Part shown: piece by piece, positions 50,586 through 61,254 of the stretch | Layout: every line of letters starts with the position of its first letter | How positions within the stretch are numbered: the stretch's first letter is position 1 | NCBI RefSeq assembly: GCF_900095745.1 | Contig: NZ_FMIR01000014.1 | Coordinates: forward strand, 124,001-188,000 | Source of the DNA: Microbacterium oxydans | Lineage (GTDB): Bacteria; Actinomycetota; Actinomycetes; Actinomycetales; Microbacteriaceae | Direction: 5' to 3' | Length of the DNA: 64,000 nucleotides | Notes under the pieces: generated by a model | What the model was told of the DNA's origin: nothing | What the model saw: the letters and a program-made list of their open reading frames with translations, nothing else | Databases searched by the model: none | Program-made: the position numbers and the translations under genes

Positions 50586-51874
50586 GACCCAACGGATTCC
50601 GGAGCGACATCGTCCGGGTTCTCAAGCACGCGACCCCGATGATGTTGGCGCAGGTCATCCCGCTCGGGGCGTCATTCGCGCTGATCGCGGTAGCGCTTGC
50701 GCTCGGTCGAGCCGACTTCGCAGCGATCATCGGAACGACCGCGACGATCAGCGGGCTCGGCACCCTGATTAACGTCGGCGTCGGGATCGGCACCCTGCGC
50801 GAGCTCGCCGTCGCCCGCACCGACGGGGGCCTGATCACCTCCGCGATAGCGACGAATCTGCGACTCGCGTCGGCAGTGTCGTTCATCGTGATCGCGGTGA
50901 GCGCCGCAACCGCCGTCACGCTCAGCCTCGCAACGCCGCATAGCTCGGACCTCGTGGTCGCGCTCTGGATCGCGTTGATCCTCCAGCTTCCCGCCAATGC
51001 CCTGTCTTCGCACACCAGTGTGCTCGCCGCCGCCTTTCAACATCTCGGGCGCGAGAAGGACAACCTCGTCATCACGCTCACGCGCACGCTCATCGGCCTG
51101 GCGATCGGCCTCGCGATCGTCGTCTTCGTGTCCGATCCGCTCGCCGCCATCGCGCTGCAGTCGGCGCTCGCCTCGCTCATGGTCATCGCCATGCTCTGGG
51201 AACGTCGGCGGCGACTGCTCCGAGCCGGAGTGCACGTTCGCATCCTCCGCACCCCCGACTTCGCGCTTCGCCGCATCGGCGACCGCATCCTCAATTCCCT
51301 CGACGGCGCGGTCTTCATGGTGCTCTTCATGGTCGCGCAGCTGGTCGCGGCCAGCATCTCCGTCGAGGTCGCCGCCCAGGTCGCCGCCGGCGTCGCGCTC
51401 TGCCGCACCATCATCATCCCGCTGAAGATGATCGGTCAGACCGCCGGAAGGATGACCCTGCAGGATCGCGCTCGGGAGCCGAGGTACCGGGTGGCGTCCT
51501 ACGGCGTCGTCGGCATCTTCGTCGTCCCCCTCGCGCTGTCCCTCATCCTGCTCTCCGCGTTCGGCCTGAGCCCGGTGGGCGATCCGGTGCTGGGGCTCCT
51601 CATCGCTCTGCAGCTGCTGCTCGAGCCGTTCTCCGGATCCCTGTTCGCCTACATGAAGGTCACCTTCGGCGCCACAGCCGGACTGCTCGGGCTGATCCTC
51701 ACCTATCTGGTTCTCGCGCCTGTCGCGCTGCTCATCTGCAGGTTCATAGCCCCGAGCGCGGTAGGCCTGTGGGCCGCTCTGCTTCTCGTCAGGCTCCTCT
51801 TCAGCGTCGCGAACCTGGCTGCCCTCCGGACGCTCCTTCGCTCACAGCAGCGCGCGACCACCCTCCCGAAATGA
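50582..51874 (+). CDS. MATE/MOP superfamily exporter of the two-peptide operon
   Basis: The 430-aa membrane protein has about twelve helices. It starts with KHATPMMLAQVIPLGASFALIAVALALGRADFAAII and has a central LRRIGDRILNSLDGAVFMVLFMVAQ segment, fitting the multidrug/polysaccharide MOP superfamily rather than an ABC exporter. The GTG start overlaps the PLP enzyme stop (GTGA). It probably exports the modified peptide product. The operon ends here in a long inverted repeat that begins at its stop codon. Confidence 0.82.
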   Translation: MRPNGFRSDIVRVLKHATPMMLAQVIPLGASFALIAVALALGRADFAAIIGTTATISGLGTLINVGVGIGTLRELAVARTDGGLITSAIATNLRLASAVSFIVIAVSAATAVTLSLATPHSSDLVVALWIALILQLPANALSSHTSVLAAAFQHLGREKDNLVITLTRTLIGLAIGLAIVVFVSDPLAAIALQSALASLMVIAMLWERRRRLLRAGVHVRILRTPDFALRRIGDRILNSLDGAVFMVLFMVAQLVAASISVEVAAQVAAGVALCRTIIIPLKMIGQTAGRMTLQDRAREPRYRVASYGVVGIFVVPLALSLILLSAFGLSPVGDPVLGLLIALQLLLEPFSGSLFAYMKVTFGATAGLLGLILTYLVLAPVALLICRFIAPSAVGLWAALLLVRLLFSVANLAALRTLLRSQQRATTLPK

Positions 51875-51940
51875 AGGAGAACTCACGCCGGGAAGGATGC
51901 TCTGCAGCATCCGCTCCTTCATAGCGTGAGTTCTCCTTCA
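51872..51940. terminator. Long inverted repeat at the end of the two-peptide operon
   Basis: TGAAGGAGAACTCACGC (51872-51888) and its exact complement (51924-51940) form 17-bp perfect arms. Inside, GGATGC (51895-51900) and GCATCC (51907-51912) form a second stem. There is no U-tract. It lies between the converging exporter and clpB genes, so it may stop transcription from both sides, or be a mobile-repeat relic. Confidence 0.75.
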
Positions 51941-51977
51941 GGACGTGCGACGGGTGCGCGGGTGAAGAGGGAACAAC

Positions 51978-54197
<2,220 letters not shown>

Positions 54198-54262
54198 GCG
54201 CTCCTCCTGGAGATGCTCCTTCTGGTCGTCTCCCGCCTGCCAGGTCGGAAGACGGGATCAAA

Positions 54263-54283
54263 GTTGAGTGTTGTTGACTCAAG
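54263..54283 (-). promoter_or_regulatory. HAIR element (HspR operator) upstream of clpB
   Basis: On the clpB strand the sequence reads CTTGAGT, seven bases, ACTCAAC, matching the HspR consensus CTTGAGT-N7-ACTCAAG except for the last base. It lies 66 nt before the start codon. HspR represses clpB and dnaK operons in actinobacteria. Confidence 0.85.
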
Positions 54284-54324
54284 TTTAGCACTCGCCGAGA
54301 TTCTCCTCCAGCCCGAGGCTCCCG

Positions 54325-55524
54325 TCAGCGCTCCCGTACGACGGCGTCCCAGATCGCGGCCGCGACCGCACGTTTCGAACCGGATGCCGCGCCGGCATCC
54401 ACCCCGCCCGGGCCGAGGATGTGCACGGCGTTCTCGGCGCTCTCGAACCCGCGCTCCCACCCGACCTCGTTCACGACGAGCAGGTCGACGCCCTTGCGCT
54501 GCTGCTTGCGGCGAGCGCGGGCGAGCAGCTCGGCCTCATCCTCGGGCGTCTCGGCGGCGAAGGCGATGACCAGCTGGCCGGGATGTCGCGCCGAGGCGAG
54601 AGCGGCGACGATGTCCTCGTTCTCGATCAGCTCGATGGTCGGCACTCCCCCGGCCTCCTTGGTGAGCTTGCGGTCCGAGACCTCCACCGGCCGGTAGTCC
54701 GCCACGGCCGCCGCCATCACGACCACATCGGCGGCTGCGGCATCGCGCTTCATCGCTTCGGCGAGCTCCGCAGCCGCACCGACGGGGACGATGCGGATCG
54801 ACGGATGCCGCACCTCGGCGAGCACGTCACCGGCGATGTTCGCGGCGACCAGGGTCACCTCGGCCCCGCGGGCGGCGGCCTCAGCGGCGAGGGCTGCCCC
54901 CTGCCTGCCACTGGACCGGTTGCCGAGGAAACGCACGGGGTCGATCGGCTCGCGCGTGCCACCGGCCGAGACGACGACCCGCACCCCGGCGAGGTCGCCG
55001 GGTGCCAGCAGCGCCTGGGCAGCGGCGAAGATCTCCTCGGGCTCCGACATCCGCCCGGGTCCGCTGTCGCCGCCCGCGAGCTCGCCGTCAGCGGGGCCGA
55101 CGATGTGCACGCCGCGCTCCCGCAGCGTCGCGATGTTCGCCTGCGTGGCCTTGTTCCGCCACATCTCCGCGTGCATGGCGGGCGCGAGCAGCACCGGCGC
55201 CTCGGTGGCGAGCAAGGTCGTGCCGAGGAGGTCGTCGGCGAGACCGGCGGTGATCTTGGCGATCGAGTTCGCGGTCGCCGGCGCCACGATCACGAGTTCG
55301 GCGGCCTGCCCGAGAGCCACGTGCCGCACCTTGGCCACGTCTTCGTGCACGCTCGTGGTGACCGGGTGGCGACTGATCGCCTCCCACGTCGGCAGCCCGA
55401 CGAAGCGCAGCGCATCCTCGGTGGGCACCACGGTCACGTCGTGCCCGCCCTTCGTGAGCAGGCGCACGAGGTGCACCGTCTTGTACGCGGCGATGCCGCC
55501 CGTGACTCCGACGACGATGTTCAC
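54325..55524 (-). CDS. coaBC: Phosphopantothenoylcysteine decarboxylase / phosphopantothenate-cysteine ligase
   Basis: The 399-aa protein has an N-terminal flavoprotein decarboxylase (VVGVTGGIAAYKTVHLVR, PATANSIAKITAGLADDLL, APAMHAEMW) and a C-terminal ligase (SAGGTREPIDPVRFLGNRSSG, MAAAVADYRP, KLTKE). It makes 4'-phosphopantetheine in coenzyme A synthesis. The GTG at 55524 fits the VNIVVGVTGG start; an upstream ATG at 55545 would add 7 residues. It is divergent from the NRDE gene. Confidence 0.95.
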   Translation of the reverse strand: MNIVVGVTGGIAAYKTVHLVRLLTKGGHDVTVVPTEDALRFVGLPTWEAISRHPVTTSVHEDVAKVRHVALGQAAELVIVAPATANSIAKITAGLADDLLGTTLLATEAPVLLAPAMHAEMWRNKATQANIATLRERGVHIVGPADGELAGGDSGPGRMSEPEEIFAAAQALLAPGDLAGVRVVVSAGGTREPIDPVRFLGNRSSGRQGAALAAEAAARGAEVTLVAANIAGDVLAEVRHPSIRIVPVGAAAELAEAMKRDAAAADVVVMAAAVADYRPVEVSDRKLTKEAGGVPTIELIENEDIVAALASARHPGQLVIAFAAETPEDEAELLARARRKQQRKGVDLLVVNEVGWERGFESAENAVHILGPGGVDAGAASGSKRAVAAAIWDAVVRER

Positions 55525-55593
55525 GTCTCGATTCTGCCTCAGCATCCGCCACCGCGGGGCCTACGTCGGAATCCTCGACCTAGACTTGCACCC

Positions 55594-56295
55594 GTGTGCA
55601 CGGTCGTGATCGATGTCGAGGATGCCGGTGTCGCGAGGCTTCTGGCGGTGCGTGACGAAGACCCGCAGCGGGAGTGGGATGCCCTCGGCCCCTGGTGGCC
55701 GGAGCAGCATCCGGGCGTGATCGGCATCCGGGATCGACGTGCGGGCGGAGCCTGGCTCGCCGCGAACCCTGCGGAACGGCGGCTGGCGGTGCTGCTGAAT
55801 CGCGCCGACGTGCGCGACCTCCCCGACACTCAGGCGGTCTCGCGAGGATCCCTCGCACTGGAATCGGTTATGGGCCGCTCCCCCGTCGCCCCGCTCCCCA
55901 TGCACGGCTTCAACCTGCTGGAGGTCGGACCCGAGGGGGCGCGAGTGCTGTCGTGGGACGGCCTCGACCTGAGTGAGACACGCATCACCCCCGGCACGCA
56001 CATGATCGCGCACGACGACCTCGACGATGAGGCGACCCCGCGGATCACCGCCTGGCTGCCGGAGTTCCGCGCTCTGGGCCCGACGGCCGACCTCGAGGAC
56101 TGGGCCGGCGAATGGACAGCGCTCCTCGCGGCCTCCGCCGAGCTCTCGCCCGAGGACGACCGCGCGATCATCCGCGACAACCGCCCGCACGGATACCCCA
56201 CGCAGTCGCTGTTGTATGCGACGGCATCCGTCACCCCCACAGGGCTCGAGGTGCGCGATCACGCGCTCCCGTCGCCGGCGCACTGGAGCGCCTGA
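55594..56295 (+). CDS. NRDE/TANGO2 family protein
   Basis: The 233-aa protein starts GTG-Cys, giving an N-terminal MCTVVIDV, and has VRDEDPQREWDAL, GGAWLAANP, LLNR and SRGSL segments that match the NRDE (TANGO2-like) family. The second-position Cys is the candidate Ntn-hydrolase nucleophile. Function is unsettled, with links to heme and acyl-CoA handling in eukaryotes. TAGACT (55581-55586) ends 7 nt before the GTG. Confidence 0.8.
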   Translation: MCTVVIDVEDAGVARLLAVRDEDPQREWDALGPWWPEQHPGVIGIRDRRAGGAWLAANPAERRLAVLLNRADVRDLPDTQAVSRGSLALESVMGRSPVAPLPMHGFNLLEVGPEGARVLSWDGLDLSETRITPGTHMIAHDDLDDEATPRITAWLPEFRALGPTADLEDWAGEWTALLAASAELSPEDDRAIIRDNRPHGYPTQSLLYATASVTPTGLEVRDHALPSPAHWSA

Positions 56296-56414
56296 GCGCA
56301 CGTTCCGCGCATCCCGCGGTGCGGGCAACGCACGCGCCACACCGAGGACTGCGTAGTCATTCTTGGCCTCCGCGCGGTCTAGCATGGGAAGCCCGGCACG
56401 GAAGAGGAGGGCCC

Positions 56415-57422
56415 ATGCCGCCGAAGTCCCGCGGTGTGACCAGCGTCGACGTCGCCCGAGCGGCCGGTGTGTCGCAGACGACGGTGTCACGCATCGTCAA
56501 CGGCCATGAGGGCGTGTCCGAGCGGGTGCGCGCCAAGGTCGAGGCGGCGATCCAGCAGCTCGACTACCGCCCCAACCTCAGCGCCCGCAGTCTCGTCACC
56601 AGCCGCACGCAGACGATCGGGGTCGTGCTCGGCGACCCGCGCAACAGCTACTACGCCGAACTGCTGCACACGATCAGCGACGATCTCAATCGCGCCGGAT
56701 ACCGGGCGCTCATCCTCAGCGGTCGCGCCGACACCACCGAAGACCTCGCGCGGACCTTGCGGGAGACGAACGTCGACGGCGTCATCCTCACGACGACGCT
56801 GCTCTCCCCCGATGACGAGGGTCGCATCGTGTCGCTCGGCGTCCCCGCGGTGACGATGGGCCCCGGCGCCGTGCCCGACAACGACTCGATCTCGCCCGAC
56901 AACGTCGACGGAGGGCGCATCGCGGGCCGTCATCTGGCATCCCTCGGGCATCGACGCATCGGAGTGATCGCCGGTCCGCTCGGCACGACCTCCGTCCGCG
57001 ATCGTCACGAAGGCTTCCTGTCGGAGCTCGAGGCGGCCGGGATCGTGTTCGACCCCTCGCTCCTGGACGTCGCCGACCTCGACTACACCAGGGCCTTCGA
57101 GGCAGCGACCCGCCTGCTGCAGCTGCCCGAACCGCCGACCGCGCTCTTCTGCCACAACGACCTCGTGGCCTTCGGCGCCCTGAACGCCGCGAAGGCGCTC
57201 GGAATCGGCGTGCCGGACGAGGTGTCGGTGCTCGGCTTCGACGATGTGGCGATGTCGTCGTGGCAGGCGTTCGATCTCACGACGGTGCGCCAGCCGATCC
57301 TGGACATGGCGCACGGGGCCGTCGAGCTGCTGCTCGCGCGTCTCGCGGCACCGGAACAGGATGCCGCGCATGTGCTGCTGCCCTGCTCCCTGGTCGAGCG
57401 TTCCACCACCCGAGCGCTCTGA
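56415..57422 (+). CDS. LacI family transcriptional regulator
   Basis: The 335-aa protein has the LacI HTH (TSVDVARAAGVSQTTVSRIVNG) and a sugar-binding domain with HNDLVAFGALNAAKALGIGVPDEVSVLGFDDV. GAGGAGG lies 6 nt before the ATG. No sugar gene stands beside it, so it is an orphan whose target is elsewhere. It converges with the AraC-type gene. Confidence 0.92.
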   Translation: MPPKSRGVTSVDVARAAGVSQTTVSRIVNGHEGVSERVRAKVEAAIQQLDYRPNLSARSLVTSRTQTIGVVLGDPRNSYYAELLHTISDDLNRAGYRALILSGRADTTEDLARTLRETNVDGVILTTTLLSPDDEGRIVSLGVPAVTMGPGAVPDNDSISPDNVDGGRIAGRHLASLGHRRIGVIAGPLGTTSVRDRHEGFLSELEAAGIVFDPSLLDVADLDYTRAFEAATRLLQLPEPPTALFCHNDLVAFGALNAAKALGIGVPDEVSVLGFDDVAMSSWQAFDLTTVRQPILDMAHGAVELLLARLAAPEQDAAHVLLPCSLVERSTTRAL

Positions 57423-57448
57423 CCGGAGCGGCCTTCCTCCGCCGTCGC

Positions 57449-58432
57449 TCAGGCCGCCGGCGCCGCCGAAACCACCGAATCCGTCGCGCACGAGAACCGC
57501 GCGCGGTAGGCCGTGGGCGTGAGTCCGAGGACCCTCGCGAAGTTCTGCCGGAGCACCGCCGCCGAGCCGAAGCCGCACTCGTCGGCGATGTGATCGAGCG
57601 GGAGGTCGGTGCGCTCCAGCATCCGCTGCGCGTGGATGATGCGCTGGCGTGCGAGCCACGCGGCGGGCGTCGCGCCGTACTCGGCCTTGAAGCGGCGGGC
57701 GAAGGTGCGCGGCGACATCAGCGCCCTGGCGGCGAGCTGATCGACACCGAGGTCGTCGCGGAGGTGCTCGACGGCCCAGTCGGCGACCGCGGCGAGCGAG
57801 TCCGTGGGCACCACGGGGATCGGACGGTCGATGAACTGCGCTTGGCCGCCGTCACGCTGCGGCGGCACCACCATGCGGCGCGCGATGCGGTTCGTGAGCT
57901 CGGCACCCACCTCCTGGCGGAGCAGGTGCAGGCAGGCATCGATGCCGGCGGCGGTGCCGGCGCTGGTGATGATCTTCCCGTCCTGCACGAAGAGCACGTC
58001 GGGGTCGATGTCGATCTTCGGGTACATGTCGGCCATGACGTGGGCGTACATCCAGTGCGTCGTCGCCCGACGTCCGTCGAGCACGCCGGCGGCGGCGAGG
58101 ATGAAGGACCCGCTGCAGACGCTCATCACCCAGGCGCCGCGCTCGACCGCGTGTCGCGCGACATCGAGCAGGAGCGGGTCGATGTCGCCCCAGCGCTCGC
58201 GGGGCACCGGGCAGAAAACCACGAGGTCGGCTTCGTACGCGAAGGCCAGGTCGTGTTCGACGTTGACGGAGAAGCCGATCTTCGACTGCACGACACCCGC
58301 CTGCGGGGCGACGATGCGGAAGTCGAAGTTGGGCACGCCGTCGCTGGATCGATCGAGTCCGAACGCTTCGCAGGCGACGCCGAACTCGAACGGCGCGAAT
58401 CCGTCCTGGATGACGCAGGCGACTGTCTTCAT
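57449..58432 (-). CDS. GlxA-like AraC family regulator (DJ-1/PfpI plus AraC domains)
   Basis: The 327-aa protein has an N-terminal DJ-1/PfpI-type domain (MSVCSGSFILAAAGVLDGRRATTHW, with a Cys at the nucleophile elbow) and a C-terminal AraC HTH (MSPRTFARRFKAEYGATPAAWLARQRI, ADECGFGSAAVLRQNFARVLG). GlxA-like regulators sense amino-acid derived or amine ligands. GGGAG precedes the ATG at 58432. It is divergent from a 53-aa membrane gene. Confidence 0.92.
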   Translation of the reverse strand: MKTVACVIQDGFAPFEFGVACEAFGLDRSSDGVPNFDFRIVAPQAGVVQSKIGFSVNVEHDLAFAYEADLVVFCPVPRERWGDIDPLLLDVARHAVERGAWVMSVCSGSFILAAAGVLDGRRATTHWMYAHVMADMYPKIDIDPDVLFVQDGKIITSAGTAAGIDACLHLLRQEVGAELTNRIARRMVVPPQRDGGQAQFIDRPIPVVPTDSLAAVADWAVEHLRDDLGVDQLAARALMSPRTFARRFKAEYGATPAAWLARQRIIHAQRMLERTDLPLDHIADECGFGSAAVLRQNFARVLGLTPTAYRARFSCATDSVVSAAPAA

Positions 58433-58517
58433 GAACACTCCCGGTTGGCAGTTTTCGTACGATGATAGTCGATTCTGCCACTCGTGACAGTTCGGCATCG
58501 AACGTAGCGTTTCTGCC

Positions 58518-58679
58518 ATGATACTCGTCATCGCACTCCTCGCACTGGTCGCGTGGGCGACCGTCGCCACCGTCATCGAACTCCGTCGCGACGGCTACCA
58601 CCGCACGCCGACGGATTGGAGCCGCGTCGGCGGCCAAGACGTCCACCAGCAAGCCGAATCCGGACACGGCTATCGCTGA
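58518..58679 (+). CDS. Small membrane protein, 53 aa
   Basis: The protein MILVIALLALVAWATVATVI has one N-terminal helix, then ELRRDGYHRTPTDWSR and a polar tail. TAGCGT (58505-58510) lies 7 nt before the ATG, as for other leaderless genes here, and it ends at TGA 58677-58679. It is too short for common gene callers. The arginines after the helix put the tail in the cytoplasm. Its function is unknown. Confidence 0.65.
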   Translation: MILVIALLALVAWATVATVIELRRDGYHRTPTDWSRVGGQDVHQQAESGHGYR

Positions 58680-58711
58680 GCCCCGCTCGAGCCGCGGTGT
58701 ATGGTCGGCTC

Positions 58712-59344
58712 ATGATCCCGCTCGACAGCCTCGTCGCCTTCGCCGTGGCGTCCGTCGTGATCATCGCCATTCCCGGCCCGAGCGTGCTGTTCGTGATCGG
58801 CCGCTCCCTCTCACTCGGACGCCGCGCGGGCGTGCTCAGCGTCGTCGGCAACGCCCTCGGCACCGTGCCGGCCGTTCTCGCCGTGGCATTCGGGGTAGGC
58901 GCCATCGTCGCGTCTTCCGTGGTGGCGTTCACCATCATCAAGATCATCGGCGCCGCCTACCTGATCTGGCTCGGCGTGCAGGCCATCCGCCACCGTCACG
59001 ATCACGTCCCCGATGCGGATCGAGCACCGGCCTCCGCCGCGACACTGCTGCGTCAGGGCTTCATCGTCGGGCTGACCAACCCGAAAACGATCGCATTCTT
59101 CGTGGCCGTGCTCCCCCAGTTCGTCGCCCCCGCGGCCGGACCGATCTGGGCACAGTTGCTGCTGCTCGGGCTCACCTTCCAGACGCTCGCGCTGATCTGC
59201 GACAGCGTATGGGCCCTCGCCGCCGGAACCGCACGCGCCTGGTTCGCCCGCTCGCCGCGCCGCATGTCGACGCTGTCCGGAACCGGAGGCGTGATGATGA
59301 TCGGGCTGGGCGGCACGCTGGCGCTGACCGGCGCGAAGAGCTGA
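58712..59344 (+). CDS. LysE/RhtB family exporter
   Basis: The 210-aa protein has six hydrophobic segments and the RhtB/LysE plan: AIPGPSVLFVIGRSLSLGRRAGVLSVVGNALG, AAYLIWLGVQAIR and RQGFIVGLTNPKTIAFFVAVLPQF. It exports amino acids or their analogues. TATGGT (58700-58705) ends 6 nt before the ATG. The nearby GlxA-like regulator could control it, though a 53-aa gene intervenes. Confidence 0.92.
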   Translation: MIPLDSLVAFAVASVVIIAIPGPSVLFVIGRSLSLGRRAGVLSVVGNALGTVPAVLAVAFGVGAIVASSVVAFTIIKIIGAAYLIWLGVQAIRHRHDHVPDADRAPASAATLLRQGFIVGLTNPKTIAFFVAVLPQFVAPAAGPIWAQLLLLGLTFQTLALICDSVWALAAGTARAWFARSPRRMSTLSGTGGVMMIGLGGTLALTGAKS

Positions 59345-59392
59345 GCCGATTCCCCGGTGCGGATGGGGAGTGCCCCGACTACGCTCGTCGTC

Positions 59393-59938
59393 ATGAGCGA
59401 GCCCCAGCAGCCTCCCGCGCATCTGCCCGCCGCCCCGCAGTACCCCGGCACGCACGCGTTCCCGACGCACGCGTCCAGTGCGCCGCCATCCGCCCCCGCC
59501 ACTCCCGCGCAGCCGACCGCCGACCCCGCGTATCCGACGGCGTACCCGACCGCCGCTCCGGCCCACCCGGCCGGGGTTCCCGGCTATCCCGCGTCGTGGC
59601 CGGCCGCGGCGGTAGCCCCCGCCGCGCCTGCGGGCAGCGCTCTCGGGCGGACCGCCTTCGTGATCGCCGTCATCACACTCGCGGTCAACCTCATCTCGTC
59701 GATCGTCCGGTTGCTCATCTACACGTCGGACTTCGGATACGGATCCGCCTACGCGATCGATGACGCGATCGGCGTGATCTCCTTCTTCGCCTACGTCGTC
59801 GCCCTCGTGCTGGGGATCATCGCCGCGCGCCGACCGGGACCGCGCCTTCTCGCCGGCATCGCGATCGGAATCGCGGGCGCCGGCGCTCTGGGGATGATCT
59901 TCAGCTGGATCGGCATCGCCTTCCTGCGCTTCGCCTGA
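59393..59938 (+). CDS. Pro/Ala-rich membrane protein (DUF4190-like)
   Basis: The 181-aa protein has a disordered N-terminal 80 residues rich in Pro, Ala, Tyr and Thr, then three helices. The arrangement is that of DUF4190-type actinobacterial proteins; the family call is tentative. Function unknown. TACGCT (59380-59385) precedes the ATG by 7 nt. Confidence 0.75.
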   Translation: MSEPQQPPAHLPAAPQYPGTHAFPTHASSAPPSAPATPAQPTADPAYPTAYPTAAPAHPAGVPGYPASWPAAAVAPAAPAGSALGRTAFVIAVITLAVNLISSIVRLLIYTSDFGYGSAYAIDDAIGVISFFAYVVALVLGIIAARRPGPRLLAGIAIGIAGAGALGMIFSWIGIAFLRFA

Positions 59939-59951
59939 GCCTCAGCCTGCG

Positions 59952-61181
59952 TCAGCGCCCGGCGAGCACCCGCTCGTAGACCTCGACCATGGCCGCCGTG
60001 CGCGACGACTGACGGAACGCCTCGGCGACCTCGGGAACCGGCGTCGGAGCGGTGCCGGCGGCGATGTCGGATGCCGCCAGCCGCAGGGTCTCCGCGAGCG
60101 CGGCGAGCCGACGGGCCTCGAGTTCGCGGCCCGACGCGGTGGCGCCGGCATCCGGAACCGCCCACAGCCCTCCGCCGAGCTCGGCGGCGATGTCGGGGTC
60201 GCAGATCACGGAGGGCGTGCCGAGCGTGGCCGCCTCGAACGGGGTCATCCCCTGGGTCTCGAAGCCGATCGAGGTCTGCACGAGCGCGTCGGCGGCGGCG
60301 ATCCGCTCCAGGGTCTGCGGGTAGGTCAGTCGTCCGGCGAAGCGCACGCCGTCGTGCCCGCGCACGATCTTCTCGGCCGCGGCGCGCTGCCCCCCACCGC
60401 CGATGATCTCGAGTTCCGCGTCGATTCCGGCGGCGACGAACGCCTCCAGGAACGGCAGCAGGCGCTTCTCGGGGCTCATCCGTCCGAGCCAGAGGAAACG
60501 GGGGCGTCCGGGCTCCCTGGCCGACGGTCGTGCAGCGAGCGTCTGTGCGCGCAGGTCATCGTCGATGCCGTTCCAGATCACGTCGACCCGCGGGAACACA
60601 TCGTGCTGCTCGAGGCGTCGGGCGAAGTGCGTCGATGGCGCGGTCACGGCGGATGCTCCGGCGGCGAGACCGCGCAGGAACGACCAGCCGTCCACTCCCC
60701 GCGCGGGGTCGCCGATCCCGCGCATCGCCCCGCGGCGCCAGGCGTTCAACACGGCGAGCACGGGGCGGTGCAGCGGAGTGACGGCCGCGATCCCGACATC
60801 GACGCGGTTGTGCATGGTGTGCACGACCGGGATGCCGTGACGCTGGGCGTAGCGGTGCCCGATGAACGCGCCCCAGAAGTCGGCTTGCACGTGCACCAGG
60901 TCCACCGGCGGGCGGCGGGTCATGGCCTTGTCGAGGAAGCGGTCGGTCCCGCGACCGGGCCATGTCATCGAGTATTCGCGGTCGAGCGTGATCGGCATCG
61001 ACGGCAGGTCGATGTACGCCCCACCGTGCGAGCCGGACGGCATGCGCGAGCCGTGCATCTTCGGCGCGACGACCGTGACGGTGTGTCCGGCGCGTTCGAG
61101 GAACTCCCGCTGGAGCCGCATCGACACCTGCGCTCCGCCGAGGGAGTCGAGGTGCTGATCGCCTAAGAAGACGATGTGCAT
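59952..61181 (-). CDS. GT4 family glycosyltransferase
   Basis: The 409-aa protein has a GT-B fold: QVSMRLQREFLERAGHTVTVVAPK, FLWLGRMSPEKRLLPFLEAF (nucleotide binding) and FETQGMTPFEAATLGTPSVICD (the EX7E-like sugar-nucleotide site). It should transfer a hexose, possibly to a lipid or glycan. It is the second gene after another GT4 gene, 73 nt downstream of its stop. Its start codon sits in a duplicated sequence. Confidence 0.88.
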   Translation of the reverse strand: MHIVFLGDQHLDSLGGAQVSMRLQREFLERAGHTVTVVAPKMHGSRMPSGSHGGAYIDLPSMPITLDREYSMTWPGRGTDRFLDKAMTRRPPVDLVHVQADFWGAFIGHRYAQRHGIPVVHTMHNRVDVGIAAVTPLHRPVLAVLNAWRRGAMRGIGDPARGVDGWSFLRGLAAGASAVTAPSTHFARRLEQHDVFPRVDVIWNGIDDDLRAQTLAARPSAREPGRPRFLWLGRMSPEKRLLPFLEAFVAAGIDAELEIIGGGGQRAAAEKIVRGHDGVRFAGRLTYPQTLERIAAADALVQTSIGFETQGMTPFEAATLGTPSVICDPDIAAELGGGLWAVPDAGATASGRELEARRLAALAETLRLAASDIAAGTAPTPVPEVAEAFRQSSRTAAMVEVYERVLAGR

Positions 61182-61249
61182 GTCCGGCTACTCCGCCGCT
61201 GACGCGTCGCGGCGCTGTGAGCCGATGGGGATACTGTGCATGTCCGGCT
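61175..61249 (-). repeat. Duplicated start region between the two glycosyltransferase genes
   Basis: TGTGCATGTCCGGCT occurs at 61175-61189 and again at 61235-61249, exactly 60 bp apart. The first contains the start codon of the glycosyltransferase. The second creates an ATG at 61241 opening a 17-codon frame (61188-61241) that stops just before the real start. Confidence 0.8.
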
Positions 61250-61254
61250 GCTCG

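Noticed and set aside
48824..51874. Known daptide, lanthipeptide or thiazole-type cluster
   Set aside because: I find no LanBCM, LanC, YcaO, radical SAM protein, oxidative decarboxylase, methyltransferase or ABC exporter, so the locus does not match these classes.
55002..55253. Other long Arg-rich plus-strand frames opposite coaBC
   Set aside because: Shadow of a well-supported minus-strand gene.
56313..56325. Hairpin after the NRDE gene as a terminator
   Set aside because: CCCGC/GCGGG stem is short and lacks a T-tract.
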